A stretch of DNA of 64,000 nt from JAPUME01 sp027294185 (lineage in GTDB: Bacteria; Acidobacteriota; Terriglobia; UBA7540; JAPUME01). This document shows, piece after piece, positions 27,584 through 36,060 of this stretch. How positions within the stretch are numbered: the stretch's first letter is position 1; every line of letters starts with the position of its first letter. The stretch lies in the NCBI GenBank assembly GCA_963555835.3, contig CAUVWZ020000002.1, forward strand, positions 1,240,001 to 1,304,000. The letters are read 5' to 3'. The position numbers were made by a program, and so were the translations under genes. The notes under the pieces are model-generated. The model saw only the letters and a list, made by a program, of their open reading frames with translations, was not told where the DNA came from and ran no database searches.

Positions 27584-28492
27584 TTGGTTACTAAGAGTAG
27601 GCGAAAACCGGCGAGATCATCAAAACAAAAGCGGTCTAGGGGGAATCGCGGGACTGGTGGGGCAGGAGGCTCGCAGGTAAGAAAGCTGGCCCTGATCGGC
27701 GCAGGGAAGCTGGGCGAGGCGCTGCTCTCCGGCATCCTCAGTTCCCAATTCGTTCCTCAGAGCCGGCTGTTCGCCACCGCTGCCCACGATCCTCGCGTCA
27801 AATTCATCCGGAAAAAGTACGGTGTTCACAGCGGAACCGACAACGTGGAAGCCGTAAAGGGAGCCGATCTGGTGCTGATCTGCCTGAAGCCACAGCAGAT
27901 TCGAAGTTTCCTGCACGAGGTTAAAGCCCATCTCCGCAAGGACGTCCTTCTGATTTCTGTGGCGGCATCGGTCACCACAGGTATGATCGAGCGCGGAGTC
28001 GGCCGCTCCCTGCGAGTTGTGCGGGCCATGCCGAACACCCCGTGCCTGATTCGCGAAGGTATGACTTCCATCTGCCGTGGACTCCATGCCCGCGAAGAGG
28101 ACTTGAAGCTGGCGGAAAACATCTTCGACTCCATGGGCCGCACGGCTATCGTGGATGAAAAACACATGGACGCCATTACGGGCCTGAGCGCCAGCGGACC
28201 GGCCTATGTTTACATGATTATCGAATCGCTGGCGGAAGCCGGAGTGAAGCTCGGATTGCCGCGTGAGCTTGCCACCGAGCTCTCCTCGCAGACTCTTCTG
28301 GGCTCCTCGGCGATGGTTCTCGAATCCAAAGAGCATCCCGCCAAGTTGAAAGACATCGTGACCACCCCGGCCGGATGCACCATCGACGGCCTCCTGGAAC
28401 TCGAACAGGGGGGCTTGCGCGTGACCTTAATCAAAGCCGTCGTCCGCGCCGCCGCCCGGGCCAAGCAGTTGGTGGAAACTCAGAACTCTTAG
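27584..28492 (+). CDS. proC: pyrroline-5-carboxylate reductase
   Basis: Reduces 1-pyrroline-5-carboxylate to proline. NAD(P)-binding ALIGAGKLGEALLSGI starts the core; RVVRAMPNTPCLIREGMTSI and the proline-site GLSASGPAYVYMIIESLAEAGV follow. The core is preceded by a basic, low-complexity tail (KSRRKPARSSKQKRSRG). The chosen start is TTG 27584, with GAGGAG nine bases upstream. TTG 27521 behind GGAGG is an alternative, and a leaderless core is impossible because no start codon lies closer. Core length fits ProC. Confidence 0.9.
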   Translation: MVTKSRRKPARSSKQKRSRGNRGTGGAGGSQVRKLALIGAGKLGEALLSGILSSQFVPQSRLFATAAHDPRVKFIRKKYGVHSGTDNVEAVKGADLVLICLKPQQIRSFLHEVKAHLRKDVLLISVAASVTTGMIERGVGRSLRVVRAMPNTPCLIREGMTSICRGLHAREEDLKLAENIFDSMGRTAIVDEKHMDAITGLSASGPAYVYMIIESLAEAGVKLGLPRELATELSSQTLLGSSAMVLESKEHPAKLKDIVTTPAGCTIDGLLELEQGGLRVTLIKAVVRAAARAKQLVETQNS

Positions 28493-28550
28493 TTATTCGT
28501 CGGTCGGCGGCCCTGTCCGACTTATTTCCTAATCCCTCAAGTTCCTCAAA

Positions 28551-28648
28551 GGTAGGGCGGAACCCATCTTTCAGGTTCCGCGTTCCTTGGTTGCGACGAA
28601 ATAAAGCCGCAGAACCACACAACGGGTTCTGCGCTACCGGGTATAATT
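28551..28648 (+). repeat. REP-like repeat flanking the RAYT gene, upstream copy
   Basis: A 98-bp unit nearly identical to 29199-29296, in the same orientation. It contains two hairpins, GCGGAACC/GGTTCCGC and GCAGAACC/GGTTCTGC. In the downstream copy these are enclosed by an outer GGTAGCGC/GCGCTACC pairing, so the strand can fold as a three-way junction. TATAAT at 28642-28647 lies at its end, eight bases before the RAYT start codon. Confidence 0.85.
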
Positions 28649-28654
28649 GCCGCC

Positions 28655-29170
28655 ATGTCGCGGTTGAGAAGATTAGAAAATACCGAAAAGATTTTCTACA
28701 TTACCTATTGTTTGAACCGAGGCCAGGAGAGCTTCATCGAGCCAGGGTATCAATTACTGGCGCAATCCATCGCCACCGCCCGTGAGCGCCGGGACTTCCG
28801 GCTTTCTGCCTTTGTGTTCATGCCGGACCACTGGCACGCCCTGATTCGGCCCCGGCCTGGCGATTCGATCGGGCGAATTTTGCCGACGATTAAAGTTACA
28901 TTTACCTTTCGCCAGAAACGGTCGATCGATCTCACACTGAGAAGATTAAAGCTTGGCTGGCAGCCGCGCTTCTGGGACTCGTTTATTCGTAGCGTCGGCG
29001 TGTTTCATGCCAAGGCCGACTATATCCACCAAAACCCAGTCCGCCGAGGGCTTGCCAGGCAAGCCGAGGAGTGGCCATGGTCCAGTATCCATTCCTGCGG
29101 AGCGGCGGGACCGGTAGTCTTATCTGTGGATCACGAAGCACTCCCTCTTGATTCACAGGCACGGTTGTGA
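28655..29170 (+). CDS. REP-associated tyrosine transposase (RAYT, IS200-like HUH)
   Basis: A 171-aa single-strand transposase of the Y1 HUH class. The metal-binding motif is HWH in FMPDHWHALI, and the catalytic tyrosine is in KADYIHQNPVRRGLA. RAYTs are domesticated IS200/IS605 relatives that recognise and cleave REP hairpins. This one is bracketed by two 98-bp REP-like repeats. The start codon follows a TATAAT within the upstream repeat by seven bases, so its mRNA is probably leaderless and its expression tied to the repeat. Full length, apparently active. Confidence 0.88.
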   Translation: MSRLRRLENTEKIFYITYCLNRGQESFIEPGYQLLAQSIATARERRDFRLSAFVFMPDHWHALIRPRPGDSIGRILPTIKVTFTFRQKRSIDLTLRRLKLGWQPRFWDSFIRSVGVFHAKADYIHQNPVRRGLARQAEEWPWSSIHSCGAAGPVVLSVDHEALPLDSQARL

Positions 29171-29198
29171 ATTCATCAGGCCCTTTTGCAGATTTACG

Positions 29199-29296
29199 GG
29201 TAGCGCGGAACCCGTCTTCCAGGTTCCGCGTTCCTTAGTTTCGACGAAATCGAGCCGCAGAACCACACAACGGGTTCTGCGCTACCGGGTATAATT
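29199..29296 (+). repeat. REP-like repeat flanking the RAYT gene, downstream copy
   Basis: Direct repeat of 28551-28648, beginning 28 bp after the RAYT stop. Both inner hairpins and the outer GGTAGCGC/GCGCTACC stem are complete here. It ends in CGGGTATAATTACCCG, itself a short palindrome with a -10-like centre that could fire toward the aldo/keto reductase gene. Confidence 0.85.
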
Positions 29297-29424
29297 ACCC
29301 GTCGGGTGAGCAACATCAGGTAATTTCGCATCTGTGTGATTCATTTCTGGGAAAAGCTATCTCGTCACACATATCGTACCCACGCGGAACATCCACGAGC
29401 CGAAAGGATGCAAATACCAACAGC

Positions 29425-30411
29425 ATGGCAAAGGAGACCACTGTAAAAAAACGCCGCTTCGGCCGGACGGGACTTGAAATTTCCGAGATTGGCTACGGGG
29501 CCTGGGGCATCGGCGGAGCGCAATGGCTCGGCGGAGAGGACCGGCAGAGCCTGGCCGCGCTGGAGCGTGCCTTTTCACTCGGCATCAACTTTGTGGATAC
29601 CGCACTCGCCTACGGTGAAGGTCACAGCGAACGGCTGGTGGCGCATGCCGTCAAGAGCCGCAAGGATTCCATCATCGTCGCCACCAAAGTTCCGCCCAAG
29701 AATCTTATCTGGCCCGCGCGGCTCGGCATTCCGATGGAAGAGGTTTTCCCTGCCGACTACGTGGTGGAGTGCATGGAGGCGAGCCTCAAGAACCTGGAGC
29801 GCGATTCGGTTGACCTCCAACAATTCCATGTCTGGAACTCAGAATGGCTGAAGCAGGAGGGTTGGCAGGAGGGAATCGAGCGAATCAAGCGCGCCGGCAA
29901 GACCCGCTTCATCGGCATCTCGGTGAACGATCACCAGCCTTCGAGTGTCATCCCCGCCTTGCGTACAGGATTGATCGACACGATTCAGGTCATCTACAAC
30001 GTCTTCGATCAATCACCGGAGGATGAACTCTTCGGGGTGTGTCGCGAGCTTGACATCGGCGTCATCGCCCGCGTGCCCTTCGATGAGGGAAGCCTGACGG
30101 GCATGGTCACGCCGGAAACGAAATTCTCCCCGGGAGACTTTCGCAACCTCTACTTTAAGGACGACCGTAAACGGGAAGTGTGGGAGCGGATTGAGCGCAT
30201 GCGCCGCGACCTGGGCGATGCGGAACCCTTGCCGCGCACCGCGCTTCGCTTCTGCCTGTCGCACCCGGCCGTCACCACCGCGATTCCCGGCATGCGCTCC
30301 CAGCGGCACGTGGAGGGAAATGCCTCCGCGTCCACCGCCGGGGCGTTGTCCCCGGAAAAGCTCGACATTCTCCGCCGCCACCGCTGGGTGCGAAACTACT
30401 ATCCCGAATAG
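29425..30411 (+). CDS. aldo/keto reductase
   Basis: NADPH-dependent (beta/alpha)8 oxidoreductase of 328 aa. The catalytic tetrad is recognisable: Asp/Tyr in NFVDTALAYGEGHSE, Lys in VATKVPPKN and His in LQQFHVWN. The NADP site is suggested by TAIPGMRSQRHVEGN near the C-terminus. Closest to the YdjG/general-stress AKR group. Substrate unknown. It is followed 72 bp later by a secreted amidohydrolase on the same strand. Confidence 0.88.
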   Translation: MAKETTVKKRRFGRTGLEISEIGYGAWGIGGAQWLGGEDRQSLAALERAFSLGINFVDTALAYGEGHSERLVAHAVKSRKDSIIVATKVPPKNLIWPARLGIPMEEVFPADYVVECMEASLKNLERDSVDLQQFHVWNSEWLKQEGWQEGIERIKRAGKTRFIGISVNDHQPSSVIPALRTGLIDTIQVIYNVFDQSPEDELFGVCRELDIGVIARVPFDEGSLTGMVTPETKFSPGDFRNLYFKDDRKREVWERIERMRRDLGDAEPLPRTALRFCLSHPAVTTAIPGMRSQRHVEGNASASTAGALSPEKLDILRRHRWVRNYYPE

Positions 30412-30483
30412 GATTTCGGTTGGCCCTTCGAACCTTTCAGGCCGCAACCAAGCTTCCTGCTTGCTCGCCTGCAGGATAGAAAA

Positions 30484-32154
30484 ATGAAAAAAACATTTGT
30501 CCTACAACTTCTTTTTCTGGGCATTGCGGCAGGACTGTGCGCACAGAATCCCCCCGCCGACCTCGTGCTCACCGGCGGAAACATCTATACGGGAGACATT
30601 CGCCTTCCTCGGGCGGAGGCGATCGCCATCGCGGAGGGAAAAGTTGTAGCGACCGGGACGTCCGAAGAGATCGGCCAGTGGGTCGGGCCGCAGACAAGAG
30701 TCATCCACCTAAAGGGCAGGTTCGTCATGCCCGGTTTCAACGACGCCCACACCCACCTGGGCGGCGCAGGCCGGGGAATGCTGAGCGTCCGGGTGGAAGC
30801 CACCCGCTCGGTAGCTGAATTCCAGCGGCGTATTCGCGACCGCGTGAGCGACTATAGAGCCGGAGAATGGATCACGGGCGGTGGCTGGGACCATTCTTTG
30901 TGGAGAGAGAATCGCGTGCCGACGCGTGGGGACCTGGACGCGGTCTCCCGTCGCCATCCGATGTTCTTCACTCGCGTGGACGGCCACTCGGGGGTGGCCA
31001 ATTCCCTCGCGCTCGAAAAGGCCGGTATCACTCGGCTGACTCTCGACCCCGAAGGCGGCGAAATCGTACGGGACACGATGGGGGAACCAACCGGATGGCT
31101 CAAAGAGAAAGCCACCCGACTTGTCAGCCGTCTCATCCCCGACCTCACTCCCGAGCAGCGAAAACGCGGGCTGTCCCTGGCGTTGGCCGAGGCCGCCCGC
31201 CACGGGGTCACCTCGGTTCAGGATAATTCCGGTTGGGAGGATTTCCTTACCCTGCTCGAGTTGAAACGCGAAGGGAAACTCACCGTCCGCGTCACCGAGT
31301 GGCTGCCTTTTACCGCCCCGCTTGAACGCCTTGTGGAAATGCGCAGGACGGGAGGCACGAAAGACTCCTGGCTAAAGACCGGCGCGCTGAAGGCGGTTAC
31401 CGACGGCAGCGGCGGGTCGGGTTCCGCCGCCATGCTCGATCCCTTCGCCAATGCCCCCCAGAACCGCGGCATACTTCTTTTCAATCCCGAAGAGCTAAGA
31501 AAGATGGTGGTAGAGCGCGACGCCGCGGGATTCCAGATTACCCTGCACGCCATCGGCGACCGCGCCAACCGCGTCGCATTGGATGCCTTCGAGGCCGCGC
31601 TCCGCGCCAACCGGAGAGCGGACGCGCGCCACAAGATCGAGCATGCACAGTTCGTTCATGCCGACGACCGCTCGCGCTTCCGGGAGCTGGGCGTGATCGC
31701 TTCCATGCAACCCTCGCACGTCCTTGCCGACCTGCGCTGGGCCCCGACCCTATTAGGTCCGGAACGCGAGTACGAGGCCTATTCCTGGAAATCATTGCAG
31801 GACGCAGGCGCACATCTCGCCTTCGGCACGGACTACCCGGTCGAAGCCATCAACCCGTTGCGCGGCCTCTATGCAAGTGTGACCCGCGAGTTCATCGACG
31901 GCGGGCCTCGGGGCGGGTGGCTGCCGGAGGAAAAGATCGGCATCGAGGACGCCATCCGCGCCTACACGGTCGGTTCCGCCTACGCCGAGTTCGAAGAGCA
32001 CCGTAAGGGTACGCTCATGCCGGGAATGCTGGCTGACCTGGTCGTCCTTTCCCGCGACATCACGCGCGTGTCTCCTCGGGAAATTCTCGCTACGGAAATC
32101 CTGCTGACTGTTGTAGGTGGAAAGATTGTTTACGAGAAAACGCAACCGGAGTAA
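30484..32154 (+). CDS. secreted YtcJ-like amidohydrolase
   Basis: A 556-aa amidohydrolase of the YtcJ (COG1574/Amidohydro_3) group with signal peptide MKKTFVLQLLFLGIAAGLCAQ. The metal HxH is in MPGFNDAHTHLGGAG. Further elements are VDGHSGVANS, ITLHAIGDRAN, IEHAQFVHADD and FGTDYPVEAINPL. Such proteins hydrolyse amide or imide bonds; export to the periplasm is predicted and the substrate is unknown. Confidence 0.88.
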   Translation: MKKTFVLQLLFLGIAAGLCAQNPPADLVLTGGNIYTGDIRLPRAEAIAIAEGKVVATGTSEEIGQWVGPQTRVIHLKGRFVMPGFNDAHTHLGGAGRGMLSVRVEATRSVAEFQRRIRDRVSDYRAGEWITGGGWDHSLWRENRVPTRGDLDAVSRRHPMFFTRVDGHSGVANSLALEKAGITRLTLDPEGGEIVRDTMGEPTGWLKEKATRLVSRLIPDLTPEQRKRGLSLALAEAARHGVTSVQDNSGWEDFLTLLELKREGKLTVRVTEWLPFTAPLERLVEMRRTGGTKDSWLKTGALKAVTDGSGGSGSAAMLDPFANAPQNRGILLFNPEELRKMVVERDAAGFQITLHAIGDRANRVALDAFEAALRANRRADARHKIEHAQFVHADDRSRFRELGVIASMQPSHVLADLRWAPTLLGPEREYEAYSWKSLQDAGAHLAFGTDYPVEAINPLRGLYASVTREFIDGGPRGGWLPEEKIGIEDAIRAYTVGSAYAEFEEHRKGTLMPGMLADLVVLSRDITRVSPREILATEILLTVVGGKIVYEKTQPE

Positions 32155-32511
32155 TCCGGGCGGCACGACCATGAAGGGTTCTCAGGGATGTGTGCGGTAG
32201 GGGGTAGAACGCAAGCGCACACTTCGTAAAACGCGGGATGTATGATTGCATGGATGCGCCTCCCGCGAGGGCGAATGTGTTCCAGCTCTACCCCAAGCGG
32301 CTCTATTTTCAACAGATAGTGGCTTCGTTTTGCAGAATCGTTCACTTACTGCGTGTGTAATAGTTCTGCGGCCCGGGTGGCGCAGACCTTCCAGGTCTGC
32401 GAATCTATGTTTTCACGGACCCGCAGACCCAAAGGGTCCACGGCCTGCCGGGACAGCCGCCCCCTTCATAGATGCCACCTCGCGTTTAACATGAATGAAC
32501 AGGAATACTAA
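32155..32511. other. intergenic region with degenerate REP-like hairpins
   Basis: No gene is visible in this 357-bp gap. At about 32375-32455 it contains CGCAGACC TTCC AGGTCTGCG and then CCGCAGACCC...GGGTCC, matching the architecture of the RAYT repeats (hairpin with CTTCCAGGT loop, then a second hairpin) at lower identity. Around 32187 and 32234 it has GGGATGTGTGCGGT and GGGATGTATG, echoing the 71-bp repeat. Confidence 0.5.
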
Positions 32512-33477
32512 GTGGTGCCGATTCCCCGCCGTCTCAAAGCCGATCTGGCTCTCGCCTTCGTCACCCTGATTTGGGGATCCACCTTCGTCGTCGTCAAGGA
32601 AGCGCTGGGGGACGCTTCCCCGCTTGTCTTCGTGACTTTCCGTTTCACGTTTGCCTTCCTATTACTCGCTGCACTTTTCCATCGGCGCTTGCTGCACAAC
32701 TCATCGGGAATCCTGCCTGCCGGGATCGTTACGGGAGGGTTTCTCTGCGGTGGCTACGTGTTCCAGACCATGGGATTGCAGTACACCACGCCGACGAAAT
32801 CCGCTTTCATCACGGCCATGTCAGTGGTATTGGTCCCGCTGCTGGTGGTTGCATTGTTCAGGCAGCGTCTACGGGCCCCCGCCGTGGTTGGGGTGGCGGT
32901 GGCCTTCTGCGGACTCTATTTCCTGACCATGCCTTCAGGGAAGCTCGTAGCGGAGATGGGAGACCTGCTGACGCTGGTCTGCGCGCTGGGGTTTGCGGGC
33001 CACATTGTTGCGGTGGGCCATTACGCTCCGCGTCACGATGTGGCGGCGCTGGCGGTCTGGCAGGTAGGCGCGGCGGCGGCGTTCGCAATCCTGGCAACCC
33101 CCCTCGCCCACTTTTCAGGAATCGAGCACGCCGAACTGGTGTGGACTCCAAGGCTGATTCTGGCTCTCGCGATCACTGCAGGGCTGGCCACCGCTCTGGC
33201 ATTTTCTCTGCAAACCTGGGCGCAGCGGTTTACGACTCCTACGCATACCGCCATCATCTACACGCTGGAACCCGTCTTTGCCGCACTGACTTCTTACCTC
33301 ATCCTGGCTGAACGATTCGGCAGTCGTGCCCTGCTGGGAGCCGGACTTGTTTTTGCCGGAGTGCTGGTGGCGGAGTTGCGAGCCGTCCCGGAACCGGGGA
33401 TGCCGGGGGCTCCCGCCTCCGGGGCAGGGCAGGAAACTTTATCGAAGGGAAAACAGGGAATGAGCGGGAGCAGATAA
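32512..33477 (+). CDS. DMT-superfamily transporter (EamA)
   Basis: Ten-helix inner-membrane transporter of 321 aa. The first EamA repeat starts LALAFVTLIWGSTFVVVKEAL. The second repeat ends ATALAFSLQTWAQRFTTPTHTAIIYTLEPVFAALTSYLILAE, the family's signature. Probably exports a metabolite or amino acid. The start is GTG at 32512, or the next GTG at 32515; no strong ribosome site is seen. Tail after residue 295 is polar and proline-rich. Confidence 0.85.
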   Translation: MVPIPRRLKADLALAFVTLIWGSTFVVVKEALGDASPLVFVTFRFTFAFLLLAALFHRRLLHNSSGILPAGIVTGGFLCGGYVFQTMGLQYTTPTKSAFITAMSVVLVPLLVVALFRQRLRAPAVVGVAVAFCGLYFLTMPSGKLVAEMGDLLTLVCALGFAGHIVAVGHYAPRHDVAALAVWQVGAAAAFAILATPLAHFSGIEHAELVWTPRLILALAITAGLATALAFSLQTWAQRFTTPTHTAIIYTLEPVFAALTSYLILAERFGSRALLGAGLVFAGVLVAELRAVPEPGMPGAPASGAGQETLSKGKQGMSGSR

Positions 33478-33507
33478 CTCCCCGGCAGGAACGATGCAAG
33501 TCCCCGC

Positions 33508-33792
33508 CTAAGGCTCGACGCGGACACCTTTCCAGAAGGCCACGTAGTCCTGAAAATTTCGCGCTTTCTCTTTGGCGTCGGGGTAGTACCAGGCAGCGTC
33601 GGAGTTGGTTTTGCCGTTGACTTCGATGCTGTAGTAGCGCGCCTCACCCTTCCAGGGACAGATCGAGGTCTTGTCACTGGACCGGAAGTATTCTTTCTTG
33701 ATCGACTCGGGCGGGAAATACTGGGTTCCCTCCACTTCCACGCACTGATCGCTCTCCGCCAGCACGGCTCCTTCCCAGATGGCTTTCGGCAT
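33508..33792 (-). CDS. DUF427 domain protein
   Basis: A 94-aa cytosolic protein matching DUF427 (PF04248): MPKAIWEGAVLAESDQ, YFPPESIKKEYFRSS, ICPWKGEARYYSIEVNGK, AAWYYPDAKEKA. Enzymatic role is not known. Start at 33792 was chosen because AAGGAGG lies about eight bases upstream. Convergent with the EamA transporter, 30 bp apart. Confidence 0.9.
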   Translation of the reverse strand: MPKAIWEGAVLAESDQCVEVEGTQYFPPESIKKEYFRSSDKTSICPWKGEARYYSIEVNGKTNSDAAWYYPDAKEKARNFQDYVAFWKGVRVEP

Positions 33793-33921
33793 CGCGGCTC
33801 CTCCTTGCATTGCGAACTGAGAATGATTTTACACCAATTTCCGCCACTACGAAGGCGGCAAAGGAAGTAGAGGCGGGTTTACCCCGCCACTCTCAACAAA
33901 AAAAGTGCCACGGCCCACGGA

Positions 33922-33950
33922 TTGGCTTGCCCCTTCCTGCGGCCTAAGAT
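33922..33950 (+). promoter_or_regulatory. kinase-type promoter, copy 1
   Basis: TTGGCT, a 17-bp spacer starting TGCCCC, then TAAGAT. Same design and downstream leader as the promoter at 36006-36034. Drives a truncated kinase frame. Confidence 0.6.
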
Positions 33951-33976
33951 ACCGGCATCGAGTCAGGTTTTCCCCC

Positions 33977-34156
33977 ATGATCGGCAAAACCATGTCCCGA
34001 TACCGCATTGTTGAAAAGCTGGGTGGTGGCGGTATGGGTGTGGTCTATAAGGCCGAGGACACCACGCTCGGCCGTCACGTGGCCCTGAAGTTTCTACCCG
34101 AACAACTCTCCCAGGACAAGCAGGCGCTGGAAAGGTTTAAGAGGGAGGCCCGCTGA
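33977..34156 (+). pseudogene. Ser/Thr kinase 5' fragment, copy 1
   Basis: A 59-codon frame nearly identical to the first 59 residues of the kinase at 36061: glycine loop KLGGGGMGVVYKAED and the VAIK lysine in VALKFLPE. It then stops in TGA TAG right after EAR. The rest of the kinase is missing. Promoter and leader are duplicated with it, so this is a truncated copy created by recombination, not an independent gene. Confidence 0.85.
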
Positions 34157-34264
34157 TAGATGCTGGTTCTCAATTGCGGGCCTCTCACTCTCCTGCTTTG
34201 ACACGCAGGCTCCCACCTGTTTGCGCGGCGTGGTATGATTTGAACCGAAAAACCCTTAATAATC

Positions 34265-35959
34265 ATGCCGGACAGCAAAATCATTCCCGAAGCTGTGTTT
34301 GAAGTCGTCGAGCCAGACGGCAGCCGAAGCATGGTGCAGGTAACCCGCTCCCCCTTTCTCATCGGGCGGGGCATTGAGGAGGGCAATCACCTGCGACTGG
34401 GCGATAAGCGCATCTCACGCCGCGCGGCCGCGCTGGTCCGCACCGAAGACGGATTCCGCCTGGAAGACCGGGGGCAGCGAAACGGCGTCCTGGTCAACGG
34501 GGAACAGGTCGAAACGTGTTTGCTGCGCGACGCCGATACGATCACCTTCGGCTCGATCGACTCCGTACAGTTGATCTTTCATCCCGGCACACCTCACGAA
34601 TCGGTACCGGAGCTTCTCTCTCGGCTGGACCAGGCCGCGGCCCTGGAACCGGGGGCGCGCACCCTTCGCCAGTTGAGCTTGCTGCTGGAAGCTACCGCCC
34701 TGCTCCAGTCGCATATGCCCGTCGAGGATGTCCTGGGCGCGATGGTGGACCGGGCCCTGGCCATCACGGAAGGCGAGCGGGGCTTACTCCTGCAGGCGGA
34801 AGCTGATGAATCTCTAAAGCCAATGGTGGCTCGGCAACGCGGCTCCAAGAGCTTGCCGCTCCTGACGGTCTCACCCAGCCAAACGGCCATCGCGCAGGCC
34901 CTGAAGCAGCGCCGAGGAGTGGTGGCGGCCGACGTGGCGCAGGCCAGTGCCCTCAAAGACGCCAAGAGCGTCGTTGCGCAGCAGTTGAAATCCATCGTTG
35001 CCATTCCTTGGCTATCACTGACGCATCTTCAACCGAGCGATACCACCTCGGTCGGGACCTCAGGGGAGCTGCTGGGAGTGCTCTACCTTGACAGCCCTCG
35101 CCCCGCCGCATTTTCGGCGCTTGACCGTAAAATCCTGGATGCTTTTGCGGCTGAGGCAGCAAGCGTTCTCGACAAGGCCCGGTTGATTCAAAAGGAACAG
35201 GAACGGCGGCGATTCGAGCAGGAACTCTCCATCGCCCGTGAAATCCAGCAGGCGTTGCTCCCGAAAGGGTTCCACCATTATCCACACTTTCAGGTGACGG
35301 GGGTGAACCGTCCCTGCCTGGCTGTGGGCGGTGACTATTTCGACCTGATGGAACTCGGCGGGGACCGCACGGCGCTGGTCATCGCCGACGTCTCGGGCAA
35401 GGGCCTGGGAGCCGCGCTGGTGACGGCCATGCTCCAGGGCACCTTCTCCGCCATGACACTGGGACAAGACCCCTCGAAGGTCTTTGCCCACGTCAATCGA
35501 TTCATCTGTGACCACTCGGAAGTGGGCCGATACGCCACGCTGTTTTTTGGGATTCTGGAGAAGAGCGGCCGGCTGGACTACATCAACGCCGGGCACCTCC
35601 CACCACTGCTCGTGCACGAGGGTAAAGTGGAGTCCGTCTTTCAGGCAGACAGCTTCCCGCTGGGCATGTTTCCGCACGCGGAGTTCAAACCCGCTTCTCA
35701 TACCCTTGCGCCCGGAGACACGCTGGTGCTCTCCACCGACGGCGTCAAAGAGGCGATGAACCTCAAAGAAGAAGAGTTCGGCATGGAACGGCTTCAGGAT
35801 GTGATAGCCCAAACCCCCGACGCCCCGATCGGGGAGCTTGAAACTTCCATCCTCTCGTCGGTCGAAAAATTCACCGGCGGAGCCGCCCAGGCAGATGATC
35901 TTACCCTTCTGATCCTTCGCTATGTGGGCGCCGGCCAGCCACAAATACCCGCGCCGTAA
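34265..35959 (+). CDS. FHA-GAF-PP2C (SpoIIE-type) protein phosphatase
   Basis: A 564-aa signalling protein. An N-terminal FHA domain (about 25-105: LIGRGIEEGNHLRL, KRISRRAAAL, RNGVLVNG) binds phospho-threonine. A GAF domain (about 145-310) follows. A coiled linker then leads to a PP2C/SpoIIE domain (about 335-555) with the metal aspartates in AVGGDYFDLM and ALVIADVSGKGLGAALV, plus LVLSTDGVKEAMN and ADDLTLLILR. It sits between a kinase fragment and an intact Ser/Thr kinase, so it may read and reverse kinase output. Confidence 0.9.
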   Translation: MPDSKIIPEAVFEVVEPDGSRSMVQVTRSPFLIGRGIEEGNHLRLGDKRISRRAAALVRTEDGFRLEDRGQRNGVLVNGEQVETCLLRDADTITFGSIDSVQLIFHPGTPHESVPELLSRLDQAAALEPGARTLRQLSLLLEATALLQSHMPVEDVLGAMVDRALAITEGERGLLLQAEADESLKPMVARQRGSKSLPLLTVSPSQTAIAQALKQRRGVVAADVAQASALKDAKSVVAQQLKSIVAIPWLSLTHLQPSDTTSVGTSGELLGVLYLDSPRPAAFSALDRKILDAFAAEAASVLDKARLIQKEQERRRFEQELSIAREIQQALLPKGFHHYPHFQVTGVNRPCLAVGGDYFDLMELGGDRTALVIADVSGKGLGAALVTAMLQGTFSAMTLGQDPSKVFAHVNRFICDHSEVGRYATLFFGILEKSGRLDYINAGHLPPLLVHEGKVESVFQADSFPLGMFPHAEFKPASHTLAPGDTLVLSTDGVKEAMNLKEEEFGMERLQDVIAQTPDAPIGELETSILSSVEKFTGGAAQADDLTLLILRYVGAGQPQIPAP

Positions 35960-36005
35960 TGCCTGCGCCGAACAACCTCACGTGGGCGATTTCCTTTCCA
36001 CGCGA

Positions 36006-36034
36006 TTGACTTGCCCCATCCAGCAACCTAAGAT
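36006..36034 (+). promoter_or_regulatory. promoter of the kinase-TPR gene
   Basis: TTGACT (36006-36011), a 17-bp spacer, TAAGAT (36029-36034), 26 bp before the ATG at 36061. This exact layout recurs at 33922, 45233, 53542 and, without a kinase frame, 47162. Confidence 0.7.
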
Positions 36035-36060
36035 ATCGACATCAAATCAGGTTACCTCCC

